Source: Taibaiella sp.
GTDB lineage: Bacteria; Bacteroidota; Bacteroidia; Chitinophagales; Chitinophagaceae
Direction of reading: 5' to 3'
DNA: 64,000 bases
Assembly (NCBI GenBank): GCA_019638495.1
Contig: JAHBTQ010000002.1
Location: 248,001-312,000, forward strand
Below, piece by piece: positions 31,322 to 38,522 of the stretch; within the stretch, counting starts at the first letter, position 1, and each line of letters opens with the position of its first letter. The position numbers and the translations under genes are program-made. The notes beneath the pieces are model-generated. The model did not search any database. It was not told the DNA's origin and saw nothing but the letters and a program-made list of their open reading frames with translations.

Positions 31322-33490
31322 TTAAATCCGAATTTTCAACCCGCCATTTATTACGAAGCCGTCCAATGGAGCATAAATCTCTCTAAATTGAGGGTTGTTC
31401 AATGCTCCTGTATAAATAGTATCGAAACGTGTTTGCCGTGCGTCCAAGAAGTTTTCGAAATTGATATATAGAGAGAATTTTTTCCATGATTTCTCAGCCA
31501 TAAATCCCATAATCCAATAGTCCTTGCCTGTCGTCCCATCGCTAAGGCGTTGCGGGGAAAAATAGTATGCCTCTAACCCCACCTTCCATTTGTCTTCTAC
31601 CTCATACATGACCACAGAGTTTATCCTGTGCTTTGGTGTCAATGGATTTTCTGTTTTCAGCCCGTTTAGATGTAAGTATGCGTCAGTATAAGTGTACCCG
31701 ATAAACACGTGAAAATCCTTGTAACCAAGCTTTATATTAGTTTCCGTTCCCTTGCTATCCATGTGACCATTGATATTGCTGAATCGGTATTTACCTGCTG
31801 TTGGTATGAGTGTAAGGGGATTGTTTAAATGCGTATAGTAAAATAGATGGTTAATACTAAAGGTAATGCTATGGTCCGCAAAGCTTGTTCGGTAGTTTAT
31901 ATCCCAATTTGCACCGTAGCTTTTTTCTAACTTGTTACTGTCGGCACTAATAGCAAGCACATTTTGGTATTGAATACGCTCACTTTCTTCTGTAAAAATT
32001 GTCGGTGCCTTATAGCCTAATCCGCCACCCAGCCGAGAGCTTATTTTCAAATTTGGCTTATAAAGAACCGAGACACGCGGTAAAAATGCAAACCCGTAGT
32101 TTATTACATAATCCTCCCTTATACCGCTTTCAACTATTAGTTTTTCATGAACCTTCCACGTATTTTGTATGAATGCACCAAATGTTGTTTGCACATAATT
32201 GCGCACAGGTACATTCGTAACTTTAAGTTCTTTAAATCCATCAGTCCATAAATTTAACCCACCAATCCACTCCAATTTTTCATTGCCAGTTGCGTAATTG
32301 AGTTCTGTAAATGTACTATGCTGTATTCCGTCAAATTTATAACCTGGAATAGTGATTCCTCTGTCAAAGTAGCTATAACTGTTTTTTAGCGTTAACTTAC
32401 TATGCTCTGTCACTGTATGACTTAGTGATAGTTGTGTGCTAAACCGTTTCGTCACATTTTGTTCATAATAACTGTTTGAAGTGTCATAGTTGCCTTTGAT
32501 ATAAGGCATACTGCCCCCGATCCTATTCTCCCATGTAGTATTAATTCCTAAAATGACAGTTGTTTTCTGTGTAGGGTATAAGAAAAGCTTCGGATTAAAT
32601 GTATAGCGTTCAAATTTTGGAATAGCAGAAAGCCCGATATTGGCAGGGTCATAAGCAAAGTTGCTATTTCTTGAAGCGAAAAGAGTAGTTCCAATTTTAC
32701 CAAAACGTTGCCCATAATAACCGTTTATATCCAGTCCTCCGGCACTGGTACCATTAACGTGAAAACGAATTTCCCTTATTGTAGAAGGTGTCTTAGATAT
32801 GAGATTTACCAGGCCTGCTATCGCCCCGCCACCAAAAAGTGTGGAAGAAGAGCCTTTAATTACCTCAACCTGCTTTAAATCTAATGGTGGTGTTTGCAAT
32901 AGCCCTAAACCGCTTGCTGCCCCTGAATAGAGGGGGAAACCATCTTTTAATATCTGTGTATAACGCCCGTCCATACCTTGAATACGAATAGAGGCGTTTG
33001 CCGAGGTGGCAGAAGTCTGTTGTGTCTGAATACCTGTGCTTTCTGCAAGCAACATCCGTATATCACCCGGCTTCATATTTCCTTTTTCCTCCAGTTCTTC
33101 CCCTGAAATTAGCTCTATTCGTGTCGGAACGTCACTTATTGTGCGGGTGCTGCGAGTGGAATTTACGGTTATAGCCTCCAACTCTTCGCCTTCAGAACGT
33201 TCCATATACACAACAATAGAATCTCTGCTATTCAAAGGAAAAGTAAGTGAATCTATGTGTTCATTATAACCTAAATATTTGCAGGAGACTATTTGTTGCC
33301 CAGTCGGAATGTTAGAAAGTATTACGATGCCATCTGCATCGGAACTGCCTCCAAAAGACGTCCCTTCGACATGAACTATTGCACCAATTATTGGTTCTTT
33401 ATTATTCTTGTCCTTAACTACTATTACTGTAGTAGTTTGGCTATATGCATTACATGATATAGCTATTAAAGCCAGCAATAAATACTTCAT
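31322..33490 (-). CDS. TonB-dependent outer-membrane receptor of the metal operon
   Basis: 722 residues. After the signal peptide, residues ~20-105 form a carboxypeptidase-regulatory-like domain (KNNKEPIIGAIVHVEG). A plug domain follows (ISDVPTRIELISGEEL, VIKGSSSTLFGGGAIAGLVN), then a 22-strand-type barrel rich in aromatic residues ending in FVINGGLKIRI. These proteins import metal complexes across the outer membrane using TonB. An importer in an efflux operon is common in Bacteroidota metal loci. Spacing is 20 nt to the next gene and 51 nt from the previous. Confidence 0.93.
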   Translation of the reverse strand: MKYLLLALIAISCNAYSQTTTVIVVKDKNNKEPIIGAIVHVEGTSFGGSSDADGIVILSNIPTGQQIVSCKYLGYNEHIDSLTFPLNSRDSIVVYMERSEGEELEAITVNSTRSTRTISDVPTRIELISGEELEEKGNMKPGDIRMLLAESTGIQTQQTSATSANASIRIQGMDGRYTQILKDGFPLYSGAASGLGLLQTPPLDLKQVEVIKGSSSTLFGGGAIAGLVNLISKTPSTIREIRFHVNGTSAGGLDINGYYGQRFGKIGTTLFASRNSNFAYDPANIGLSAIPKFERYTFNPKLFLYPTQKTTVILGINTTWENRIGGSMPYIKGNYDTSNSYYEQNVTKRFSTQLSLSHTVTEHSKLTLKNSYSYFDRGITIPGYKFDGIQHSTFTELNYATGNEKLEWIGGLNLWTDGFKELKVTNVPVRNYVQTTFGAFIQNTWKVHEKLIVESGIREDYVINYGFAFLPRVSVLYKPNLKISSRLGGGLGYKAPTIFTEESERIQYQNVLAISADSNKLEKSYGANWDINYRTSFADHSITFSINHLFYYTHLNNPLTLIPTAGKYRFSNINGHMDSKGTETNIKLGYKDFHVFIGYTYTDAYLHLNGLKTENPLTPKHRINSVVMYEVEDKWKVGLEAYYFSPQRLSDGTTGKDYWIMGFMAEKSWKKFSLYINFENFLDARQTRFDTIYTGALNNPQFREIYAPLDGFVINGGLKIRI

Positions 33491-33541
33491 ATTTACCTGT
33501 TTAACTGTAAAAAATAAATGAAAAAATGTGTAGCGAAAAAG

Positions 33542-33853
33542 CTAAACAGGTTTTGGAGGCTGGAATATATCAATAGCTATTCCCTTGACTAAGGAAGATT
33601 GATATGTAGGTTTCGGCTTACAAAGAACCGTAATAATACAGCCTCGTTCCGGTAACGAAATTCTGGAGATAGAAATATTATTATGACAACATGAGCAAAT
33701 ACAAAAAGGAGTGCATTTCTTCTTATTATGTTCATGAAGCGGCGTTTCGTTCTTTACAAGCTCTTTCAATTCATCGCAATCTCCGGCATCAGCACATGGC
33801 ATTATGCTAAGGAGTAATATGTAGATACTTAATATGAGTGTTAGAATTTTCAA
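33542..33853 (-). CDS. DUF6660-like small secreted protein of the metal operon
   Basis: 103 residues from a TTG at 33853 (no ATG fits). A signal helix (MKILTLILSIYILLLSIMPC) is followed by ADAGDCDE and a cysteine/histidine-rich stretch (LHEHNKKKCTPFCICSCCHN), then a proline end (FQPPKPV). This is the usual layout of DUF6660, found at the head of Bacteroidota metal-efflux operons. The Cys/His cluster could bind the metal or sense it. A TATCTTTG box ends 5 nt upstream. Confidence 0.7.
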   Translation of the reverse strand: MKILTLILSIYILLLSIMPCADAGDCDELKELVKNETPLHEHNKKKCTPFCICSCCHNNISISRISLPERGCIITVLCKPKPTYQSSLVKGIAIDIFQPPKPV

Positions 33854-33858
33854 CGCTG

Positions 33859-33866
33859 CAAAGATA
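33859..33866 (-). promoter_or_regulatory. -7 box TATCTTTG of the metal-island operon
   Basis: The reverse complement of CAAAGATA, 5 nt upstream of the TTG start. It gives a nearly leaderless operon transcript. Confidence 0.5.
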
Positions 33867-33954
33867 GTGATTAGTAACTGGCAATAAAAAAAGCCAGCCT
33901 GAAAACAGACCAGCCCCTATAAACCCTATCACCATGAAAACAATATAAATGTAC

Positions 33955-34386
33955 CTAAAATATCCGCATTTCACCTCCAGCATTAAATCTGCCGTATTGA
34001 ACCGCTTTTCCCTTTTCCGGCAGTTCAACCACGCTATCTACATCATGCTGGAATGTATTTGCCCCTCTGAATTTACCCTCCTTTGTGGTCTGGAAGATGA
34101 AAACAAATGACTTATCCGGGTACATAGCCTTTAGCTTGTTCAAATCCTCCGGTTTCAATCCCAAGCGGTTAACACTATCCAGAAAGATGAAATCATAAAA
34201 GGTCAGGCTTGCAGGTATGTTTGCGGCAACGTACAAGTTTGGATGTTTGACCTCCTTATCGTTCAACTTATCCTGTAGCGTTTTGTCCAGCCCTTCTTCC
34301 CTTGCAACGTATAATACCTTTCCGTGGTTACGAGCCAGGTAGCCAGCGAAATCAACGCACAAGTATCACTTACTCCAACATTCTTT
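33955..34386 (-). pseudogene. Remnant of a RecA/DnaB-fold ATPase, cut at Walker A
   Basis: The 135-codon frame (33955-34362) reads CVDFAGYLARNHGKVLYVA and the Walker B-like FYDFIFLDSVNRLGL, the C-terminal part of a RecA-fold ATPase such as those on plasmids and phages. The ATP-binding loop should lie just before it. Upstream of the first codon is a stop in frame, and in the next frame NVGVSDT precedes the point where a 1-nt shift would restore TLCVDF; the K of a GKT loop is gone. The island's right direct repeat cuts the gene right there. It is a frameshifted, truncated remnant. Confidence 0.7.
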
Positions 34387-34477
34387 TTAGAGCGAGGAAC
34401 AGAGCGAGAAAGCGGTAAAATAAGAGCGGGAGGGCATCGTTCTTCGCTCGCCGCTCCCGCTCTCATTTTTGTGCCCC
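34387..34477. repeat. ~92-bp direct repeat, right end of metal island, abutting tRNA-Leu
   Basis: Copy of 28475-28566 in the same orientation. It ends TTTTTGTGCCCC, overlapping the 3' end of the minus-strand tRNA-Leu by about six bases. It contains the GAGCGGGAG/CTCCCGCTC hairpin and may serve as terminator of the tRNA. Confidence 0.85.
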
Positions 34478-34557
34478 AGACGGGAATCGAACCCGTACTC
34501 GCCTTGCGGCAAACAGGATTTTAAGTCCTGCGCGTCTACCTATTCCGCCACCAGGGC
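34472..34557 (-). tRNA. tRNA-Leu (anticodon UAA)
   Basis: 86 nt. The acceptor strands GCCCTGG/CTGGGGC pair with two wobbles. The anticodon arm CAGGA-CTTAAAA-TCCTG gives UAA. A class II variable arm (TTTGCCGCAAGGCGAGTAC region) and the T arm GGGTTCGATTCCC are present. CCA is not encoded. Its 3' end abuts the right repeat of the metal island. Confidence 0.95.
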
Positions 34558-34568
34558 CGGTGGTGTGG

Positions 34569-34576
34569 CAAAGATA
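34569..34576 (-). promoter_or_regulatory. tRNA-Leu promoter -7 box TATCTTTG
   Basis: The reverse complement of CAAAGATA, 11 nt before the tRNA 5' end. Confidence 0.6.
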
Positions 34577-34591
34577 AGGTTGCCACAAACA

Positions 34592-34623
34592 AAAAATTCC
34601 AAACCTTAAGGCCTGGAATTTTT
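34592..34623 (-). terminator. Hairpin between tRNA-Gly and tRNA-Leu
   Basis: A 10-bp stem AAAAATTCCA/TGGAATTTTT with an inner CCTTAAGG. It has T tracts on both sides and lies just past the tRNA-Gly 3' end, so it likely ends that transcript. Confidence 0.65.
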
Positions 34624-34628
34624 CAATG

Positions 34629-34701
34629 AGCAGAAGACGAGACTCGAACCCGCGACCCCAACCTTGGCAAGGTTGTGCTCTACCAACTGAGCTACTTCTG
34701 C
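34629..34701 (-). tRNA. tRNA-Gly (anticodon GCC)
   Basis: 73 nt. Acceptor GCAGAAG/CTTCTGC, D arm AGCTCAGTTGGTAGAGC, anticodon loop CTTGCCAAG reading GCC, T arm CGGGTTCGAGTCTCG. CCA is not encoded. Confidence 0.96.
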
Positions 34702-34748
34702 ATGTGTTTTTAAGAACTATCCCGCTGCTCTGTCGCGCTTTGGGATTG

Positions 34749-34756
34749 CAAATATA
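34749..34756 (-). promoter_or_regulatory. tRNA-Gly promoter -7 box TATATTTG
   Basis: The reverse complement of CAAATATA, 47 nt upstream of the tRNA, with TTG 20 nt further upstream on the minus strand. Confidence 0.55.
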
Positions 34757-34863
34757 GAAGCAGGAAAATAAAAAAACAAAATCCTGAACAAAAAAAAGTT
34801 ATCGTTATGTCATGCTAATGCTTTGGCGCACAAGATGAAAGCGTACAGTAGTGGCCAGACGGT

Positions 34864-34871
34864 TATCTTTG
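34864..34871 (+). promoter_or_regulatory. -7 box TATCTTTG for ccmB
   Basis: Matches TAnnTTTG and gives a leader of about 25 nt to the ATG at 34901. Confidence 0.5.
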
Positions 34872-34900
34872 CGCACACAAAAGCTCAGATAGGGGACTAA

Positions 34901-35548
34901 ATGTCGTTTGCAACACTGGTAAAAAAAGACCTGGTAATGGAGTGGCGCCAAAAACATGCTTTGTTTGGCGTGTTCGTATACGTTGGGGCTACTGTCTTCG
35001 TGGTGTATATGATGAACGGGCAGCCGGATGCGCGGGTTTGGAATGCCCTTTTCTGGCTTACACAGCTGTTTGTCTCTGTAAATACCATGGCGAAGAGCTT
35101 TTTACAGGAGCACCCCAATCGTTTCCGGTATTACTATACAATCACGCGGCCTTCCACATTTTTGCTGGCGAAACTGGTATATAGCCTGGTGCTGATGGTG
35201 GTGATGTGTACCATTAGCTTACTCCTATATGGGCTCATGCTGGGGTGGCCACCGGTACAGGCGGGCTTGTACATTGCCATTGCCTTTACCGGAAGCCTGA
35301 GCCTCTCAGTGGTCTTCACTTTCCTCTCGGCCATAGCGGCAAGGGCTCAGCAGAATGCGTCCCTGATGGCGATACTGGGTTTTCCGCTGGTGACACCTGT
35401 GCTGATGATGCTGAGCAAGCTGGCTCAGTCTGGCCTTAGTCCTGTGTACATGCCGGGATGGTGGGGGCTGGCGCTGGTGTTGCTGGCTCTCGATGCTGTA
35501 ATAGTAGGCCTTGGACTTATTTTGTTCCCTTTTCTGTGGAAGGAATAA
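34901..35548 (+). CDS. ccmB: Heme exporter protein B (CcmB)
   Basis: 215 residues with six transmembrane helices. The N-terminal VKKDLVMEWRQKHALFGVFV and the ITRPSTFLLAKLVYSLVLM block are typical of CcmB, the membrane subunit of the cytochrome c maturation ABC complex. The usual neighbours ccmC and ccmA are not adjacent here. Inner membrane; acts in delivery of heme to CcmE. The next gene on + is a small secreted protein 65 nt downstream. Confidence 0.9.
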   Translation: MSFATLVKKDLVMEWRQKHALFGVFVYVGATVFVVYMMNGQPDARVWNALFWLTQLFVSVNTMAKSFLQEHPNRFRYYYTITRPSTFLLAKLVYSLVLMVVMCTISLLLYGLMLGWPPVQAGLYIAIAFTGSLSLSVVFTFLSAIAARAQQNASLMAILGFPLVTPVLMMLSKLAQSGLSPVYMPGWWGLALVLLALDAVIVGLGLILFPFLWKE

Positions 35549-35585
35549 AATCACTGCATTTTGGACTGTATTGGAAGGTTTTCCT

Positions 35586-35593
35586 TATATTTG
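35586..35593 (+). promoter_or_regulatory. -7 box TATATTTG for the lysine/alanine-rich protein
   Basis: Matches TAnnTTTG, 20 nt before the ATG at 35614. Confidence 0.5.
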
Positions 35594-35613
35594 TTATCTA
35601 AATTGATCGTGTT

Positions 35614-35883
35614 ATGAAAAAGGTGATTTTCCTTTCAACCCTTGCGCTGGCAGCGGTAACAACGTTTGCACAAAGCCAGAATACTACTACAAAGAGCACC
35701 TCACAGACGAATGCTGCGCCGGTGCAGAACATCAGTGCCACTATGCATGACCTAAAGAAGAACGAGGCAGCGCAGAATGCACAAAAGCAGCCTGCAAAGA
35801 AAACAGATGCAAAGAAGGCAGATGCAAACAAAACATCTAATGCTGCTGCTGCAACTAAGACCAGTACAAACGCTACTAAATAG
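35614..35883 (+). CDS. Small secreted lysine/alanine/threonine-rich protein
   Basis: 89 residues. Signal peptide MKKVIFLSTLALAAVTTFAQ, then low-complexity sequence with repeated KKxDAKKADA-like motifs (NAQKQPAKKTDAKKADANKT). It has no domain and resembles disordered, basic periplasmic proteins. It has its own promoter and a terminator 25 nt downstream, so it is a single-gene unit. Function unknown. Confidence 0.6.
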   Translation: MKKVIFLSTLALAAVTTFAQSQNTTTKSTSQTNAAPVQNISATMHDLKKNEAAQNAQKQPAKKTDAKKADANKTSNAAAATKTSTNATK

Positions 35884-35909
35884 TTATTAGCGCCTACAGA
35901 TATTTATCG

Positions 35910-35937
35910 GCTGCCTCTTATCGGGGCAGCTTTTTTA
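35910..35937 (+). terminator. Rho-independent terminator
   Basis: GCTGCC/GGCAGC stem with extra pairs inside, followed by a T run (TTTTTT). Confidence 0.75.
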
Positions 35938-35957
35938 TGATATATCGTGTTTGCCAG

Positions 35958-35965
35958 TATCTTTG
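35958..35965 (+). promoter_or_regulatory. -7 box TATCTTTG for the YD-like secreted protein
   Basis: Matches TAnnTTTG, 33 nt before the ATG at 35999. Confidence 0.5.
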
Positions 35966-35998
35966 CGCACGGTGAATAAACGTAAGTAACAGCCCGGT

Positions 35999-36907
35999 AT
36001 GAGAAAATTTGTGTTTATGGTATTGCTGGCCTCCATGGCATTTGCATCTGAGGGGCAAATGGTGTGTAAGGTGTACCAGCAATTTGAGGGAATGGAAAGC
36101 AGGCGTTGTGTACTCACCCGAAAATTTGATGATGCCGGCAGGCTCATACAGGAAAAGGTAAACGGATATGCCGTATGCCTTACGGACCCCAACACTATGT
36201 ATTGTTGTAAGGAGGATGGCTTGTATGATTACCTCTATGACGATACCGTACTCTATAAGATGGTGATGACAGAGTTTGACGATGTGACGAAGCGCCCATT
36301 CGATTCCAGCAAGATATTTTACCATTATGACAGCCAATCAGGGGTGTTGTCAGATGAGTTGGCTGTGAAGCATCTGAACATAAGGCTGCCGGGGATGAAG
36401 CCTGGCGGGTATCGGAACGTGGTACGGTATGCGTACAACGAAGACGGGGGCATAGCGCGCAAGGACGACGCTTGTGGTAAGAACACCGGTGAGTACATTA
36501 AATATGATGATGAAGGCAGGGTAGTGAGCGATAGTATCAGCTACTTTGCGGATGGCTTTTGTATGGTGAGTCGCTATGAATATACAGACGATGGCTATCG
36601 TAAATATTCATGGACTAATGAACGCAGGTATCCGGAGGTTACCGTGTATAAGACGGATAATGAGGGGAGGATCATAGCCAAAGAAAATTGGTACCATAAG
36701 AATGAGGAGGTAGATGGCGAGCACAGAACCCGCGTTTTCAAATGGTCGACTTATATGGGGAAGGGTTTGAAGGACTTTAAGCAGTTCGACAAGACAACAA
36801 CCACTTATGACGAGAGTGGGAGGGTGCTGGAGACAAAATATTTTTACGAGGGCAAGCACACCACTACGCATCGCTATGAATATGAGCGCGGCGTGGCTAA
36901 GGGCTGA
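35999..36907 (+). CDS. Secreted protein with degenerate YD-like repeats
   Basis: 302 residues with a signal peptide (MRKFVFMVLLASMAFASEG). The body repeats short strand pairs of the type RKFDDAGRLIQEKVN, IKYDDEGRVVSDSI, TVYKTDNEGRIIAKEN and TTTYDESGRVLETKYF. This echoes the Y-D/G-R pattern of RHS/YD-repeat proteins, but without the toxin core or signature cage. Probably a surface or periplasmic protein with a small beta structure. Function unknown. Confidence 0.65.
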   Translation: MRKFVFMVLLASMAFASEGQMVCKVYQQFEGMESRRCVLTRKFDDAGRLIQEKVNGYAVCLTDPNTMYCCKEDGLYDYLYDDTVLYKMVMTEFDDVTKRPFDSSKIFYHYDSQSGVLSDELAVKHLNIRLPGMKPGGYRNVVRYAYNEDGGIARKDDACGKNTGEYIKYDDEGRVVSDSISYFADGFCMVSRYEYTDDGYRKYSWTNERRYPEVTVYKTDNEGRIIAKENWYHKNEEVDGEHRTRVFKWSTYMGKGLKDFKQFDKTTTTYDESGRVLETKYFYEGKHTTTHRYEYERGVAKG

Positions 36908-36913
36908 GGCCGT

Positions 36914-37465
36914 TTACCATAGTTTCCACCAGGGTTTCTTTCTTCTTATCTGTTCGCGCTTCACAGGCGCCACGCCTGCACGGCGCAGATATACCAATAA
37001 ACTATCAAAGTCGGCTAGCGACGGGTCGTAGACGTAGCCTGTTTGCGGGTCATAAACAAAGTAGCCTGCTACCCGGCGAATAACCTTGGTATAGGCATCC
37101 ACATTTTTAAATACTGCCTCGGCCTCCTCATCCTTATACCATAGCGGCACAGTAATGATAACTATGTTGTCGAAAATGGTGATTTGCGTAGATAGCTCGC
37201 CTTCGGGGGTGTGAAGCTCAACCTGGTTAAATTCCCGTTCCGCCTCCTCTATTGATATGCCCTGCATTTCTGCCAGCTCTTCAATGTCAATTTCCGGGCT
37301 CTCCAGGGTAGGATTATTCTGCATGAGTGCGTTGGCTATTGTACGCTTTATCTTGTCATTTGCCACGCGCTGCTGGTCGCCCTCCTTTACATCCACCACC
37401 TTTTTGGCTTCTTTGAGGTCGGGCCAGCCCAGTTCGGACTTGTAGCAGTAAAGGAAGTAACTCAT
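36914..37465 (-). CDS. Hypothetical cytosolic protein (183 aa)
   Basis: 183 residues, no signal peptide. The N-terminal region is helical and charged (DLKEAKKVVDVKEGDQQR, IDIEELAEMQGISIEEAERE); the rest is beta-rich with QITIFDNIVIITVPLWYKDE. The tail is unusually basic and tryptophan-rich (REQIRRKKPWWKLW). I recognise no family. Convergent with the preceding gene, 6 nt apart. Confidence 0.6.
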   Translation of the reverse strand: MSYFLYCYKSELGWPDLKEAKKVVDVKEGDQQRVANDKIKRTIANALMQNNPTLESPEIDIEELAEMQGISIEEAEREFNQVELHTPEGELSTQITIFDNIVIITVPLWYKDEEAEAVFKNVDAYTKVIRRVAGYFVYDPQTGYVYDPSLADFDSLLVYLRRAGVAPVKREQIRRKKPWWKLW

Positions 37466-37607
37466 GTTATATGCGAAGGTACAATAAGGAAATTACCGAA
37501 GTATTATACTGGTTCCCAGGAGTTAAGGTTTGGGGGCAATTTGTTTTTTCAGAAAAACTGTAACAAAACTTGTACTTTAACGATACACTACATACAAATA
37601 CATCGGC

Positions 37608-38468
37608 ATGTTACAGATTTCTAATTTATCAAAGACCTATCCTAACGGCGTGCAGGCGCTGAAGGATGTGAATCTCAATATTTCAAACGGCATGTTTGGC
37701 CTGCTTGGGCCTAATGGTGCGGGGAAATCTTCGCTGATGCGAACTATTGCAACCCTGCAGGATGCGGATAGTGGTAGTATTATGTTCAATGGCATAGATG
37801 TCTTTGCCCAAAAACAGGAATTGAGGAAAACGCTGGGCTATCTGCCCCAGGAGTTTGGCGTGTATCCAAAGGTTTCGGCAGAGGAAATGCTGCATTACAT
37901 TGCCCGGCTAAAGGGCATACACAATGACAAAGAGCGCTCAGAACTCGTAAAGGCATTGCTGGAGCAGGTGAACCTTTACAATCACCGTACCAAATACCTG
38001 GGTGGCTATTCCGGTGGTATGAAACAGCGCTTTGGCATTGCCCAGGCACTGATAGGCAACCCCAAACTTATAATAGTGGACGAGCCGACGGCGGGACTTG
38101 ACCCTGCAGAGCGACTACGTTTCAATAACCTGCTTAGCGAAATAGGGGAAAACATTGTTGTGATCCTATCTACACACATTGTAGATGACGTGAGTGAACT
38201 GTGTAACGACATGGCCATCATTGCTGCCGGCAGGGTAGTGCAGCGCGGCAACCCCGAGGAAATGCTAAATAGCTACAGGGGGAAGATATGGAGCAAACGA
38301 GTGGCTAAGGAAGATGTGGCGCGCTACCAGGAGGAAAAAAAGCTTGTGCTGTCAAAGCTATCCGGTGGCAAAATGGTAGTGCACATATACAGCGATGACG
38401 ATCCGGGCGATGGATTTGAACAGGAGCGCGCTACGCTTGAGGATATCTATTTTGCCAATATCGGGTAG
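37608..38468 (+). CDS. ABC transporter ATP-binding protein, partner of the permease/peptidase fusion
   Basis: 286 residues. Walker A GPNGAGKSSL, Q-loop YLPQEFGVYP, signature GGYSGGMKQRFGIAQAL, Walker B LIIVDEPTAGLDP and the H-loop THIVDD. It is an ABC-2-type ATPase. The next gene (54 nt away) encodes the permease fused to an M1 peptidase, so the two form one export or processing machine. Cytoplasmic face of the inner membrane. Confidence 0.93.
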   Translation: MLQISNLSKTYPNGVQALKDVNLNISNGMFGLLGPNGAGKSSLMRTIATLQDADSGSIMFNGIDVFAQKQELRKTLGYLPQEFGVYPKVSAEEMLHYIARLKGIHNDKERSELVKALLEQVNLYNHRTKYLGGYSGGMKQRFGIAQALIGNPKLIIVDEPTAGLDPAERLRFNNLLSEIGENIVVILSTHIVDDVSELCNDMAIIAAGRVVQRGNPEEMLNSYRGKIWSKRVAKEDVARYQEEKKLVLSKLSGGKMVVHIYSDDDPGDGFEQERATLEDIYFANIG

Positions 38469-38522
38469 GTTTTCTGCCGCCCGAATTGTCAACTGGTTTT
38501 CTGACCATTTAAATCTTTCAAA

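Noticed and set aside
34324-34524. 66-codon frame across the right repeat and tRNA-Leu
   Set aside because: Overlaps the tRNA and repeat; not coding.
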